From positions 2,914,001 through 2,978,000 of the forward strand of contig JAHLEZ010000002.1 in NCBI GenBank assembly GCA_020726505.1: a DNA stretch of 64,000 nucleotides, in the 5' to 3' direction. This DNA is from Leptodontidium sp. MPI-SDFR-AT-0119. Taxonomy: Eukaryota > Ascomycota > Leotiomycetes > Helotiales > Leptodontidiaceae. Numbering within the stretch: position 1 is the first letter of the stretch; each line of letters begins with the position of its first letter. This document shows positions 24,273 to 36,900 of this stretch, piece after piece. Both the position numbers and the translations under genes were made by a program. The notes under the pieces were generated by a model that saw only the letters and a list, made by a program, of their open reading frames with translations, had not been told where the DNA came from and made no database searches.

Positions 24273-27200
24273 TCAAACCAAAGCCCCCCTCCCACCAACC
24301 CTCAAAAGCGCAGCCTTCTGCTCCTCACCAATCCTCACATCTGGCAACTTCTTCACCCCCTCCTTGCCAGGCTTACCCACGAACCCAATACCGACAAGAT
24401 AAGCGAGATACCTCCCCATAATCTCCTCATCCACGAACCCGCCCGCTGACACATCCTGGTTCGTGAACTGGATATCGGATTTAAGAGCTGTGGTTGCGTT
24501 GATGTCGGACATTTCCGGAGCGATGGTGTCGCCTGGTAGGTCTGTGGTTGCGAAGTGGTAGAGTGGCATTCTGTTATTCGGGATGATTGATTAGCGAGCT
24601 CACCAACTATAATTTGGCGAGAAAAAATTCAATGGGGGCGGGGTATCTGTTGTGAACTTACAAAGCATGTTGTTCCTTCCCCTCAGTCCCAGCATACTCC
24701 TCCAACTTTCCCTTCCAGACAGCATACTCCACCTCTGGGACTTCATACCCGTACATCTCCAGAGTAGAAAGGTACTGACTGAACGTCAAGCGAGGATGAC
24801 TCGTCACCTGGGCCACAGAAAGATCCTTCTTCGGCGGACTCAACGCGGAAGCTACAACTACGCGGGCGACGTGGCTGACGGGGACTTGGTTGACTGTATT
24901 GGATATATTGGGGCGGCACGAGAGTTGGACACAGCCCTTCGCCATGCGGATCAGGAAATCATCTGTGTTCGTCACGCCGCTGAGTGGATCACCTGTCACG
25001 TATCCGGGACGGATGATAGTCCCTCTTAGACCGCGAGATCCAGCGGCGCGGACGAGGTACTCGGATACCCATTTGCTCTGACCGTAGCCTGTTCCTAGAC
25101 CGGTTGCACTACCAGAGAGATCGTCGTCCTCTGATACCGGGGTACCAGATGAGGATTGCTTGACAAAGCGCACCGTGTCGAGGACGGAGGTTGATGAGAC
25201 AAATGCGAGATGTTTTGGAGTGCCTGTGGCGCAGACGGCGAGGATGTCGAGTGTGCCTTGGACGTTGGCTGGGCGGAGATTGGAATAAGGGTATACCCAA
25301 TGGACGAGAGCGCCGTTATGGATGATGACATTGGCATCCTCTGCTACTTTGACGAATGTTGCTTCTGAGAGACCGAGACGGGGAGCGCCTAGGTCGCCGA
25401 CTACGCAGCTAATTCGCGTGAGCCAGGAGTCGTCCCATACGCCGTATGCTTGACATGTTTGCTTTACGCGGTCCATGGCTGCGCTTGCGTCGAGGGCGCG
25501 GACGTGTGCGATGATCTTGATGGGTGGTGAGGTGCGGGTAAGGAGGTCGCGGAGGAGGTAAGCGCCTAGGAAACCAGTTGCGCCGGTTAGGAAGACGGTT
25601 AGTGGTGTGGATGGCGTGATGGGAGTATCTGCTGATGGGAATGAAGCTGGGAGAGTCTCAAGCAGGGCTTTGGCATCGGCTGCGTAGTCGGCTTCAGCTT
25701 CGACTTGTGTTTCACCACCTGTTGACGATGTTCGACGTTCGATTTGAGCGGAGAAGGTCTTCAAGGTGGGGTTTTGGAATATCACGCTCATGTTGATCTT
25801 GATACCTGCCCATTTGCGGTTTACTTTGAAGAGCATCTGTTGGGCTAGGATGCTGTGGCCTCCAATATCGAAGAAGGAATCGTCGGGACTGATGGTTCGC
25901 TCGTCGACAGTGGGGATGAGTGAGCCCCAGATACTGGCAACTTCCTTTTCTGTTTCCGAGAGATCAACATATTTGCCTTGCGGTCTAGCTGCGGCGAGTT
26001 GTGCTGCGTCTGGGAATGGGAGAGCAGGCTTGTCTTTCTTGCCGTTGGGGTTCAATGGGAACTTATCGAGTGGGATGATGACTTCTGGGATGGCGTAAGC
26101 AGGTAGCTTCTCTTTCAAGAATTTCTTGACATCGTCTCCCAATGGCCAGAACCGACGCAGTCGTCCTTGAATTCCCTCTCCAGAAGTGTCGTCTTCCAAC
26201 CCCTTCTGTTCTAGCCATCTAGCCCACTTTTGCATATCTGGCACGATATAGCTGACAAGTGTCTGCTCTTCATCTTTGTTTCTTCGGACAAGCGTGACGT
26301 TGTCTAGAACCATAACATGATCAGAGAGGTACTTGTCGATTTCCCCAAGCTCGATTCTAAATCCTCGGATCTTGACTTGATCGTCTGCACGGCCAACACA
26401 CTCAACATCTCCAGTTGGCATATATCGGCCAAGATCACCGGATCGGTACATGCGGTCCCTGGGGCCCTGATAGAACTCTCTCCAAGGTTCTTCGGCAAGA
26501 GACTTTGCTGCTTTCTTGTCCTCTTCAATCCACTTGGAGTTATCGACGAACCAACTGTCCACAAACTTGGTCTTGGTGAGCTCGTCGCTGCCCAAATAAC
26601 CTTCGGCCAAACCAGCTGCACGAACGTAGATCTCTCCAATCTCGCCAACGTCACAAACACGGTTGCGGTTCTCGCGGTCCACGATGAGAAGTTGAACATC
26701 TTTCATACCCTTTCCTGCTGGGATGATGTTACCCATATTATCTAGATATTCCGGATCCGATGCTCGGCTGGGAATTTCAAAGTAGCTGACAGCTCGCTGG
26801 GTCTCGGTAGTTCCGTACATGTTGACGATGAACACATTTGGAGCTAACTTCTGTAGAGACTTGCAATCTCTCTTGATCAGAATATCTCCAACGAAGAAAG
26901 AGTGATGTAGGGCAGGGAATTCAGCACTAGCTCCTCCGACAAGAATCTGGCCCATAGCAGGGGTCAGGTGAGTGACTGTAGCGCCGTGCTCTCGCATCCA
27001 TTCAGCTAATCTCTCGTGCTGAATATCGTCCTTGGATGGGACCAGGAGTTGAGCTCCAAGGAACAATGGAGTGAAGATATCTCGTTGGATAGGATCATGT
27101 GCGATACCCGAAAGCATTGTAAACTTGTCATTCTTTGTAAGGTTGAATTGTTCAGCCATCCAGTCAAAGTAGTACGCCAGTGAGTAATGTCTGCCTCGAA

Positions 27201-27849
27201 CACCCTTCGGTCGGCCTTCGGATCCAGAAGTAAAAGAAAGTGTAGGTGTAGAATCCGGTCCTACCACGATACCGGGACTCTTGGCTTTCAAAGATACTTG
27301 ATCTGAGAGTACATCCTTCCCATTGATGTTTCCACCGACCAGAGTTCCATCATCCTTGAGTTCTAATCCTGGGACCTCGGTTCGAAGCTGAAGATTCTCG
27401 TTGATGAATGTTCGGACTTTGTCCGTCAATTCTCCTGCTTCTTTCGTCGCCTTGTCAATGACAACCAAAGCTCTTGGTCTCGCAACATCAAGGTAGATGT
27501 TTTGGCGGTCTGGAGGATACGAGGGATCAATGACTGAAAAGGTCGCTCCAGCCTTGAGAATTCCCATCACCGTGACTACCAAGTCAACGCCTCGGTGACT
27601 ATAGGACATAACCACTTCTCCTCTCTGAACACCTGACTGCACCAGATGGTGAGCCAGAATGTTTGAAGCCTCATTGATCTGGCGGTAGGTGAATTCCCGT
27701 CTTGGTGATGGCCCAGAGGCAGTCTCAACGACACATAGTCGATCTGGATGGGCCTCGGCATTTGCAGAAAATATATCTTGGATTGCTCCTCGGTATGCAG
27801 ACCAGTGAAGGTCGGCAGTGGGATCGGGGAGATTTGGTTTGGTGGCCAT
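24273..27849 (-). CDS. lys2: L-2-aminoadipate reductase (large subunit, Lys2), 1161 aa
   Basis: Exons 27849-24662 and 24570-24273, joined over a 91-nt GT-AG intron (TT|A) near the 3' end. The enzyme activates alpha-aminoadipate with ATP, loads it on its carrier domain and reduces it to the semialdehyde, a step of the fungal lysine pathway. Visible domains: AMP-binding adenylation region (about 25-640) with the core TLSFTSGSEGRPKGV, a YRSGDLGRYM motif and VKIRGFRIELGEID; carrier domain with the phosphopantetheine site DSFFDIGGHS (Ser near 664); thioester reductase with the NADPH loop FLTGATGFLG (near 755) and GYGQSKWVSEYL (near 921). The last exon gives the conserved end MPLYHFATTDLP to EQKAALLRVGGRG. 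Length fits filamentous-fungal homologues. The start ATGGCC is in good context. It needs activation by a phosphopantetheinyl transferase (Lys5), not seen here. Confidence 0.96.
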
Positions 27850-28604
27850 TGTGTTTTGGTTTGGGAGAAGAAGAACAGGATATAGATGAAGGAAGTATAG
27901 TGACTAATTGACCTCTCAGAATAGATATGAGGAGATCTAGTGAGGAAGTGAGGTATAATTGCGGTGAATCGGTAAGGTAAGTAGTGACTAACACTCAATA
28001 TCCGGATGTACTAGATGGTCCAATGGATTTTGTTGTGTTTTCAATCAATCATGAAGCAATTGATGACGAGAAATGTTCCCAGAAATCCCAATCATGAATT
28101 GATATGAATTTCGGAGGAACAGGTAGCAGAAGTATATTTACGAGGCGGAGTCACACATTGATCCAAATTTCACTCAAATCTCAGCCTTGCGAAAATTGTG
28201 TGCCGTCATCGGAGTCACGTGCTCATATTTTACCCCTAAATTCTTATCGGGTGGCCAGCCAGCCAGCCAGCCAGCCAGCAGGCTGAGGATCGTCCAAATT
28301 TAGAATCAACATCGAGGGTATTCCCAGGTCGTGTCTTTACTCCAGACATCGGTGTTCTTCTTTTGTGTTTTCTTCCATTTCTTGAATCTGCAGCCCTTTC
28401 TGCTCGCCATTTTGGCCTGTGTTCTATATTCAGCAAGGGTTCAAACACACTCGGACCGCGTCACCTTCAAGGACAAACCCTAGGATCTACGAATACCATC
28501 TCGACCGACGGCTTCAGACCTCGAATCCAGCTCTCTCGATGCACTCTTGATCGATTCCCCATCTGCAGTGACAATCCCTTTCACAGTGACTTCGATTCTT
28601 CATA
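27850..28604. promoter_or_regulatory. Divergent promoter region, lys2 and type II membrane protein
   Basis: A 755-bp spacer between two divergently transcribed genes, so it must carry both promoters. It contains a short GCCA microsatellite (28254-28278). I cannot assign a specific regulator site with confidence. Confidence 0.6.
28254..28278. repeat. (GCCA)6 microsatellite
   Basis: Six tandem GCCA units on the + strand, directly visible, in the divergent promoter region. Confidence 0.9.
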
Positions 28605-30461
28605 ATGCCCGTCCAACGAACATTCATGGGGAGGCCAATAAGGCCACTGCCCCCTCGGCGGATGGCAGTTCTTCTGGGCACAATTGCTGTGTTTGCGGTG
28701 ATCACTCTTGTATTCACACTCCCAAGTTCGATACCGGCAGGTCCATCACTCGGCAGGTTCACAGATCATAAGATATCGATGCCAAAAATACCTAAAAAGC
28801 TGTCGCCCAGCATCCTCAACCCTTTCAGACCAGCAGCACATGCTCCACCAGTCCAGAAGAACAGTACCAACGGGGAGGCATCGTGGTATACAAATTGGAA
28901 TTGGCTGAGCCCTTTCTCGTCGTCGGTTACGCTGGATGAGAACCGATCGTTGCTCCCACCGTTGCAAGAACGTCCGCCGATTTACACATATTATGATCAT
29001 ACGTCAAAGAAGGACGAGGATCTTAAGCAGGCTGAGAATGCTGTCTTGGTGACATGGAGGAGAGCATGGTGGGCACAGGGCTTCAAGCCCATTATCCTGA
29101 GCCCTGCTGAAGCCATGAACAATCCCATGTACGCGGAGCTACAGATGAAAGAGCTGGAGCCCTCATTGAAGACTGAGATCTCGAGATGGCTGGCCTGGGA
29201 GAATATGGGAACTGGTTTACTCTGCAACTATTTAGTGCTCCCTATGGGATCCCACGAGGATCCTCTGCTGGCATATTTGCGAAGAGGGGATTACCCACGA
29301 TTGACGAGATTTGACAATCTAGGCAGCGGAATGTTCGCTGGCTCTAAAACGGACATTACTGCAGCTGTGAAGGAGGCATTGGCGAACAAGGACCTGAAGA
29401 CCGCGAAGAGCGTCATCGATGCTGTGAAGCCAGATACGTTCGAGATCGAACCCAAGCATGAAGCCCTAGCATACTACGATGCAAAGACAATTGCAGACAA
29501 ATACCCCAAGATTGCAGACGACATTATTGGGCAGGGAGCTGGAGGGTTGGTGATATTGAATAAACTCACCGTTTCCCATTTGCACGGTACATGGCAGAAC
29601 ATCTTCTCGAAAGGAATTGCCGTTCTCAAACCACACCCAGACCACATGTCCTACGCCGTCGAACCTGCTTTGAAGTTGGCCAAATTCCTGGCCCAATGCC
29701 CAGAATCACCAATGCCATCTTCCTGCCCCCCGAACCTCCCACGATGCAAGCCATGCGTAGCATCAACACCTGTCAAAATCACCACTCCAGAACACTACCT
29801 CAACACAACCGACCTCTACACAATCGGCACCGTCCCTCACCCCTTCACAACAGCCATTCTAACCGCCTTCCGCGCTGACATCGACGTCGCCTGGATCAGA
29901 CGTACCTCGAGCCGCGACCCCTGGCTAACAACCCTCACACAACGCCTCCTGGGTTCTGGCGTCTCAGGCGCTCCCCGCGTCATAAAATTCAAAGAAGCAG
30001 TCGCCTCCCGCTTCGGCACCGCCCACTCCCTCTGGATCACAGCCGAGAAGGACATGCCCACCGACCTAGACTGGCATTTCGGCTTCTCCATCCCACGCAA
30101 CGCAACGGACACCGGTAAATCCGAAACACCTGTCCCCGGGCCCGAACGCAGACCCAAACCGGTCGCTGATCCGAAAGACGGCCCGGTGCCGAGCGAAGAG
30201 GATGTAGGGAAGGAGAAGGAGCTGTTGAAACGCGCGAAGGAGTTCGGCGCTGCGAGGAGTGCGGATGAGGAGAAATTGAGAGGCGCGATCGAGGCGTGGA
30301 ATTTGGCGGATACGGAGGCTTGGAGGTTCGCGAGGGCTTTCTTGGCGAGGAGTAGAGTGGAGAGGTTGAAGTGGGAGGAGGAGGAGAAGAGGTATGCTGG
30401 TGGTGCGGGGGCGGAGAGGGGGAAGAGTGAGGGGTTGGGGAGGTGGTTTGATGATAGGTAG
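28605..30461 (+). CDS. Conserved fungal type II membrane protein, 618 aa, possibly a Golgi glycosyltransferase
   Basis: A single exon. The short basic N-terminus (PIRPLPPRR) is followed by one hydrophobic segment (residues about 20-40, AVLLGTIAVFAVITLVFTL). That is the layout of a type II membrane protein anchored in the secretory pathway with a luminal C-terminal domain. The luminal part has PPIYTYYDH, then NAVLVTWRRAWWAQGFKPIIL and WLAWENMGTGLLCNYLVLPMG, a pattern reminiscent of fungal sugar-transferase-like proteins. I see no decisive DXD catalytic motif and do not assign an activity. The C-terminal 130 residues are charged and look helical or disordered. It is divergent from lys2 and converges on the SET-domain gene. 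Membrane topology is inferred from composition. Confidence 0.75.
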   Translation: MPVQRTFMGRPIRPLPPRRMAVLLGTIAVFAVITLVFTLPSSIPAGPSLGRFTDHKISMPKIPKKLSPSILNPFRPAAHAPPVQKNSTNGEASWYTNWNWLSPFSSSVTLDENRSLLPPLQERPPIYTYYDHTSKKDEDLKQAENAVLVTWRRAWWAQGFKPIILSPAEAMNNPMYAELQMKELEPSLKTEISRWLAWENMGTGLLCNYLVLPMGSHEDPLLAYLRRGDYPRLTRFDNLGSGMFAGSKTDITAAVKEALANKDLKTAKSVIDAVKPDTFEIEPKHEALAYYDAKTIADKYPKIADDIIGQGAGGLVILNKLTVSHLHGTWQNIFSKGIAVLKPHPDHMSYAVEPALKLAKFLAQCPESPMPSSCPPNLPRCKPCVASTPVKITTPEHYLNTTDLYTIGTVPHPFTTAILTAFRADIDVAWIRRTSSRDPWLTTLTQRLLGSGVSGAPRVIKFKEAVASRFGTAHSLWITAEKDMPTDLDWHFGFSIPRNATDTGKSETPVPGPERRPKPVADPKDGPVPSEEDVGKEKELLKRAKEFGAARSADEEKLRGAIEAWNLADTEAWRFARAFLARSRVERLKWEEEEKRYAGGAGAERGKSEGLGRWFDDR

Positions 30462-31354
30462 GTAGGTAGATGGAGAGATTGGAGAGAATGAGTTGAGTGT
30501 TTGTAAGAGCGAGAGAGGTTCGAGGGACTCTGGGTTCTATGTTATGCTATTTTATGGTGTGCTATACCTGTGTTGAGATGGGATGGGATGGGATCAGAAG
30601 AGAAGAGATCAGAAGTGGATACGGACAGGACAGTGCAGTACATCACTAGGAGTTTTGGGATTGTGCGAAGATCAGATAACCAGATGTGCTTACTTGTTTG
30701 GGGTAGCTTACTGTATTATAAGTAATGAAATGTAAAAGTACCTTATATTCACTCTCGCCCTATCTCTAAAACAACGTACCATGTGCATAAATCCATTGTA
30801 ATGGCCTCGTGTTTTTGCTAAGTGCTAGGGATGTTGAAATCCCCCATTATATATGTCCTACCCACCGATCTATCAAAGTAAAAGATAGGACATGACATGA
30901 TATGATCCCAGACTGAGATGCTGAATTCCCCGCCTAAGATATTTATGTGTTTTGGTTTTGAGAGCTACGAGGGAACTGACTGACTGACTAACAACAGAAG
31001 GAAGAAAGTCTGGATGTTGAGATCCTCTCGGTTTTTGCAAGGAAAGGTACAGGAAAGGACAAAGAGAAAGAAGAAGTTAAAAGAACGTGGGATGTTGAGA
31101 TCCCTTCATCAGCTCCAAAAGCCCATTAGTCCGTCACTCCAATCACCACCGAATGAGGCCAAGCCTGCGCCAATGACCCATCAAACCACCAGCCAATCAC
31201 TAATCAACTATCAACCAAGAAGAATATAAAGGGAAAGGAGAAGGAGAAGCAACGAAAACTAACTAAAAAGACAGACCGAGCCAAAAGAATTGAGTAAAGC
31301 GAAAGAAATCCAAGAAAATCCTCCCTCCCACCTCTTCCACCCTCACCCAACCAC
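30462..31354. other. Convergent intergenic region
   Basis: 3' flanks of the type II membrane protein and the SET-domain gene. AT-rich, with short purine tracts; no gene recognised. Confidence 0.5.
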
Positions 31355-32513
31355 CTAAACCTTCTCAATAGTATCACCGCCCATCTCCCCGCTCAACTCT
31401 CTACTCGTGACGCCTCTTCTCTTCTCTCCATTCTCATCATCTTTCTCACCGGATCCGTTAGTCTTGGCACCGTTGAAAACAATGCCAGATGAGCTGGTCG
31501 ATGTATTGGAGCTTGGAGATGAGGAGGACGGGTCGTTGGAGAGGTATGTTGGGGTTGAAGAGAGAGTGTGTGTTGTGTTGGATGGAGTGTTGGATAATGG
31601 AGTGGATGGAGTGCTAGATTGAGTGGAAGATGCTGATTCTCGCTCAGAGAGGAGGGTGCGGATATGTGCGTTTAACCTATATCACAGATTATCAGTTAAA
31701 TTGTCCTTCCTACATCTCTCAATACTTCTATCTTCTCTCCATTACCCAGACCACGAAGCCAAATCCAAGATATTCAAGAGAAAAAAAGGGAAATGACATA
31801 CCACAACCCCTCCAACTGCTCTTTCCGCATATTCTTCGCCCCGGATATGAAACCGCGACATGTCTCCGACCCGCAGAAACAGTCGAATCCTTGAGCCATG
31901 TCCCATTCCGTCGAGGGGTAGAAGAATGTCAACTCATCGCCTGGTTTGAGACCTTTGGGGCCGGCGAGGATGGAGAGGGAGTCTGGGGCTAGGTCGAATG
32001 TCTGTGTTGTGTCAGTTCATGACTTTGATTTAGAAGATAAGAAGAAAAAGGCTGGATATGAAGAGACATAAAATAATAAGAGTGCAAGACTTAGAGGGAG
32101 TGCTGAAAGGGCAAAGAGTGGAAATGAAAACACACACCAAGCTCGGTTCGCAGCTGTGATTAATATACACCAAATCACTATTCAGATTCAGATGCTCGTT
32201 CTTTCCCATCTGAACCGTAGCATACGTTGGTTTGTCGGCCTTGGTGCATGGTGGGAAGTCGAATTTGGCGAAGACAGCGTTGGGTGGGAGGGTTATTTTG
32301 GAGAGGGACTTGGTGGTGAAGTCCGAGGGGTTGCTGGGGAGGATGACTTCTTGGATTGAAGGGTGGGCTGGGTGGATGAAAGGTTAGTTTGGGGTTTTTC
32401 TGATAGTGGTTTGAGAGAAGAGTTGGGGATCAGGAGGAAGATTATTAGATTTAGGAAGATCCAGAAAGGGAAGACGTACAAGGCTGTTCCCAGTGAGGAG
32501 TTAGAGGTGCCAT
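31355..32513 (-). CDS. Small SET-domain protein, 261 aa
   Basis: Four exons on the minus strand: 32513-32480 (34-nt first exon, MAPLTPHWEQP), 32367-32138, 32001-31802 and 31676-31355, totalling 786 nt. All introns are GT-AG (112, 136 and 125 nt), the first with a textbook AACTAAC branch site. The joined protein shows a SET core: DLVYINHSCEPS (NHSC at 81-84), TFDLAPDSLSILAGPKGL, GDELTFFYPSTEWDM, and then a Cys-rich post-SET-like segment CFCGSETCRG (129-138) followed by WLNAHIRTLL. The C-terminal 95 residues are a Ser/Thr/Pro tail. SET proteins are protein lysine methyltransferases using S-adenosylmethionine. The N-terminal part of the catalytic fold is very short, so activity and substrate are unknown; many such small fungal SET proteins are uncharacterised. 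No single long frame reveals this gene. Confidence 0.85.
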
Positions 32514-33915
32514 TTTTGAGGGAGAGGTAGCTTTTGTTTTCGAGAACTTTATGGGTGGTGGTCCTTAATAATTCTGTATCTAAAGTTGAAAGTTGGCTCA
32601 GTCTTGCTGTGCTGCTTAAAAGCCGTAGCTAAAACGAGATATGAGGTTGTGGTGAGAAGCAGAAAGGAACAAGTGAGTTGTAAGCGGGAGTTGTTTTTGG
32701 GCTTTGAGGGTTGCTTAAATAGACGTTCTGAAGAGAGTTCCAGAGTAGAGAGTAGTTGTTTTTCTGTGAATAGCAGAAGCAATCGATTTCATTCCGACCG
32801 ATGAATGGACAAGTCTTTAAAATTCCGAATCGAATTGAGGGGTCTTTGGCGGGGTACTTGTAGCTCCGAATCGTCCGAGTGACTGGGATATTCACACACT
32901 TTTCAAAATCCAAAATCCGTGAAACTTTTAGTCGATACTTTTCTCCGTTTCACTGGTTATATGGCGAGGTGACATAAAGTTATTTTTCAAAGCAGGATAT
33001 CTGTCCTTGGGAAAGAATCAGGTGTTGTGTGCGGAAATCAGTCTGTCGGATAGAAGGAGGAAATACATCGGATGGATCGTCATGTGCGGCTTTCTTTCAT
33101 GCAGGAACGTGTTTAGTGGACAAGGGAGTGCGTGGGCTTGTGATTTCGCGGGGCAGATGATGGATGGGTGGGTTCTCGGTAGTGGGATGACCGAGGCTGA
33201 ATTGCCGAGGTGGCTACAAGTTTGTGGCTCTGTTTTTTAAGAGTCAAAAGGAAGGAATAAGGAATGATAATCTTCTTGAGCGTTTGTACAGAGAGGGCGT
33301 TGTTCACATTGTCTTCTGTTCGCTGTTTGAGATTGGATCAAGACAGTGATTTGACACTGTGGCACGACTCGCTGGGGCGAACAACTGCCATGAATCTCAC
33401 AGTTGGCGCTATCCTGGATATCAAACGCAAGCAAAGGAATTAAACCTACAGAGGCAGGATTTTCCGTGAGCGGTGCAGTGTAAGTTCCATTATTGACAAG
33501 GAAAAGGGGGTTTCGTGTTATGTTTGACAATAATAAGCGAGTGGAGCCGAGGCGCTTTAGGGGTCGAAGGGTGAGGTGTATCGCTGATTGAAGTAAGAGT
33601 GACAACGCGACCAGTTCCACCAGTTGTGCATTGCAAATAGAACGTAGAATTTGAAGTCAAACATCCAAGAAGATATTATAAAAAAGCGAGTGGGTTTTGT
33701 GTTAATATGTCTGCTTGAATACATAATGAAACGGTTAGCTAAGCTCCCTTGTTGGAGCCAATCAATAACAATGAAAATTCAGAGGGGACATGTCCCACTT
33801 TTATAAATATCTTCTGAATAAACCAGTCACACATTTTCTACATCTTCTTGCTCATCTGTATATTCCAAGCGACCCTACACTCCAAAATCATTCGAAATCG
33901 TCACGACTTGTCATG
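32514..33915. other. SET-gene promoter and 3' flank of the third NACHT gene
   Basis: About 1.4 kb with no supported gene. Minus-strand frame 33237-33620 has some Cys and a hydrophobic start but lacks an ATG. The segment 32514-32900 should hold the promoter of the SET-domain gene. Confidence 0.45.
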
Positions 33916-36900
33916 CTAGCTGGCCGCTGGCAGTACATCTTCCCCCACAGCATCACTTCCTAAATCATCCGCGCATCTTGCATTCTTATTCTCATTTTCT
34001 TTCATCTCCTCCCAAATCATCATATCTTCTTCACAGTATCCTGGTAAATCCTTGACAGGAAATAGATGCAGCGACTTGCCTCCATAGTTCTTCAGAAGAA
34101 TTTCCAGCTCCTTCGACGGTAACTGATATTGTGGGTTACAGAATCTGGAAGTGGAAGTTGAGTAGGTTTTTTGATGGGATTCAAGTGTTCGGAGTGGCGT
34201 GTCGTAGAATTGGGACTTCCCTCTGCACTCCAATGCCTTCTCAGTAAGCCTGTTGACTTCCTGAAGCCCTTCTTTGCAGCCATCTGGAAAGCAAGTGGGC
34301 AAAAGTTGACTGGAGTGGACAATTCGGGATTGATTGGCAGTGTCGTGAGCTACTCCGTTTGGATCCGCTCCACACAGGAGAAGTTCTCGAGCCACTTCGA
34401 GGTAGATTTCTGGACTCCTCGGGAACAAAAGTGCTGTAAGCTGAAGCGGGGTAATGCAACCTCCTTTTGAAGATGGGTCGGCTCCCAGCTCTCTTAGTAG
34501 CAGTCTTACGAAAGACAACATCCCATCAGTCTCCCGTGCACAAAAATAAGATCTACCGTTATCGGAGAACTGGATACCGTAACCATAGTAAATTGCCGGT
34601 ATCAGCACGCTAAATCCATTGGGTGTCAGGGAATTGATGTTCGCTCCACGGGACACAAATAGCTGAATGAATCGGTCGTTCCGGAATCCAGCAGCGATGT
34701 GAAGTACTGTAGTTTGGCCGAGACCAAATAAGAGGCGTGTGCTATTTATATTTTGTTCGAATGTTCCTTCGAAGCCAAAAAGTAGCATATTCTCATCCAC
34801 TGCGCTGTTCCACTCGATAACTCTGTCAACACTGAAGGATCCCATGGAACTGGTTGGCGATGGTGGCTCAGATTGAACTAAGGGATTTATGATGGGGTAC
34901 CGAAAGTGGGCGGATATTAGACATTGGAAGTCAGCACGGCCTGTAATCTTATCCAATACGCGTGTAGTAGTTTCGTAAAAGTCCAGGTAGCAGAGATACG
35001 TTAGCATCAATGGGAGACCAAAATCTGAGCCTGTAGACCACGCTGGGAAGTATTCTTGCCACTCATATGACGTCCATTCGATAATATTCTGGAGCCTCGC
35101 TGGGCCAAGTAATGATAAGATGAGAACCTGGATGTCTGGCTTTTGTTCCTCTTCATGGACAATGTTTTGCCATAGGCCAGATATGGTATCCAACAGTTTC
35201 CGTGGGGATATTCGGTAGTCGATAGGGTCTTGCATATAAACCAAATAACATCTCGCTTCCAAGTAGCTCAGTGTATCGCTTAATATTTGAAACGAGCTTG
35301 CTGGCCCATTCCCAATTCGGGGCGAAATCAAAAATTCCTTGACGGTGTAATGAGCAAGTCGTATCCTGTCATTGCTGGGATCATATGACACTAAACACCT
35401 GCATACTTCGATAGGAGCGAGACGATCCCATGGTCGGTTCTTAGGATCAAAAGTAAGAGATTCCAAATCAACGGATAGGGCTTCGAGGAGATCTTCTAGA
35501 TTGCGAATAATTTTCGAAGATAAGAGATGGAGGGTTGTGCGGGCCATAGTCTGATTTTCCATCGGTATGCAACATAGAATGCGCTCATAAGTCTCGTCGA
35601 GTGTCTTCGGTAGCCCATTCAAAGCGGAACGGACTTCTGGCTCAGTGTTCAACCTCTTGAGATTATCCATCTGGCATACCACCCAGCGAAACCTGTTGAT
35701 ATTATCAACTATGGACTATCACTCGAGTGTACTAGCGAATTGAGAACTTACATTCCTTGCGCCCCCATGACTAAAGCAGCTTCAACATCCAACTTGAGTG
35801 GCTCTGGGAACCGACATAATATGGCGTCCTCTCGCAAACGGATGAAGATAAAGGTCCGGATATCCTCATCAACATAGGGGTTCGAAAGCGAGATAGCCCC
35901 AAAGTTCGGCAGCAATGCTCTCTCGATATCCACCTCCTTCCTGCTAACAACCAAAAGCTGTATATTCCCCAACTCTGCGGCGTGCATAATCCTCAGCAAA
36001 TAGCTGAGAAGTCTCTCTCGGTTTTGAGACTCGTCTAAAGCATCGACCAGAATGAAGACCCGAGCAAACTTCTGGACTATAGAAGCAAAGACTTGCATGA
36101 GTCGCGGTATCGATGGCTGCGCGCCATCTTCAGCGAGAAGTTCCACCTCTGGAGTTAGGATTTTGAGCTGTCGGCTGAGTTGATTGATAACCCATCGAAT
36201 CAGGGGCTCCGTTTCGTCTTGACCTCGAGCAAAGTCGCAGTAGTAATAGGCATAGCCAAACCGACCGGCAGTGTCATTCATGCAGCAAGTTCTGATGTCT
36301 TCGACAATGTGAGAGAAAAGCACTGTTTTCCCTGCTCCGGGAATGCCATGAATCCACAGAGCCCTTGTTGTCAAAGTTTTCCAGCTGGTGTATTCGGGCG
36401 ATCTGGTGAGCCACTGTGTATTTATGTTAGACGGTGTGTCTAACGATCCTGCAAGTTTTTTCGTGTGGGTTTAAGGGAAGGATTCAACTTGCCTGGCCTG
36501 TATGCGCTTCATGCAGTTCACAAGCACGATTGTGATTGGCCGAAGGCTCAGTGGTAACCAACCATTTCAGCACCCCGTTGAAATGGGATGCTAGGAAAAA
36601 GATCCATTGTCAGCAAGGAAGCTCAAGACTTCAAGGAGCAATGGGTGATCACTGGGGCAACTTACTAATGCTACTCGTTTGAATTATTTCGACGTGTTGG
36701 CGAATCTCCTTGACATCTTGTCTATTCGGTTATCTCAATCAGTGAAAGCTCTTTACCTGAAGCTCAGTACGCACACTGTCTCTGCCGTTAAGCCAAGCAT
36801 TATGGTAGCTTTGTAATTCCCGATTTGCTCTATCAATTTACTCGCCCTGTCTCTCTTGAACGGCCAAGCAAGGCTCGCAAGCGAAACCGCGAGTCGCTGC

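Noticed and set aside
33237..33620. Minus-strand Cys-containing frame that might be a small secreted protein
   Set aside because: It lacks an ATG at a suitable place and the hydrophobic start is not a convincing signal peptide.
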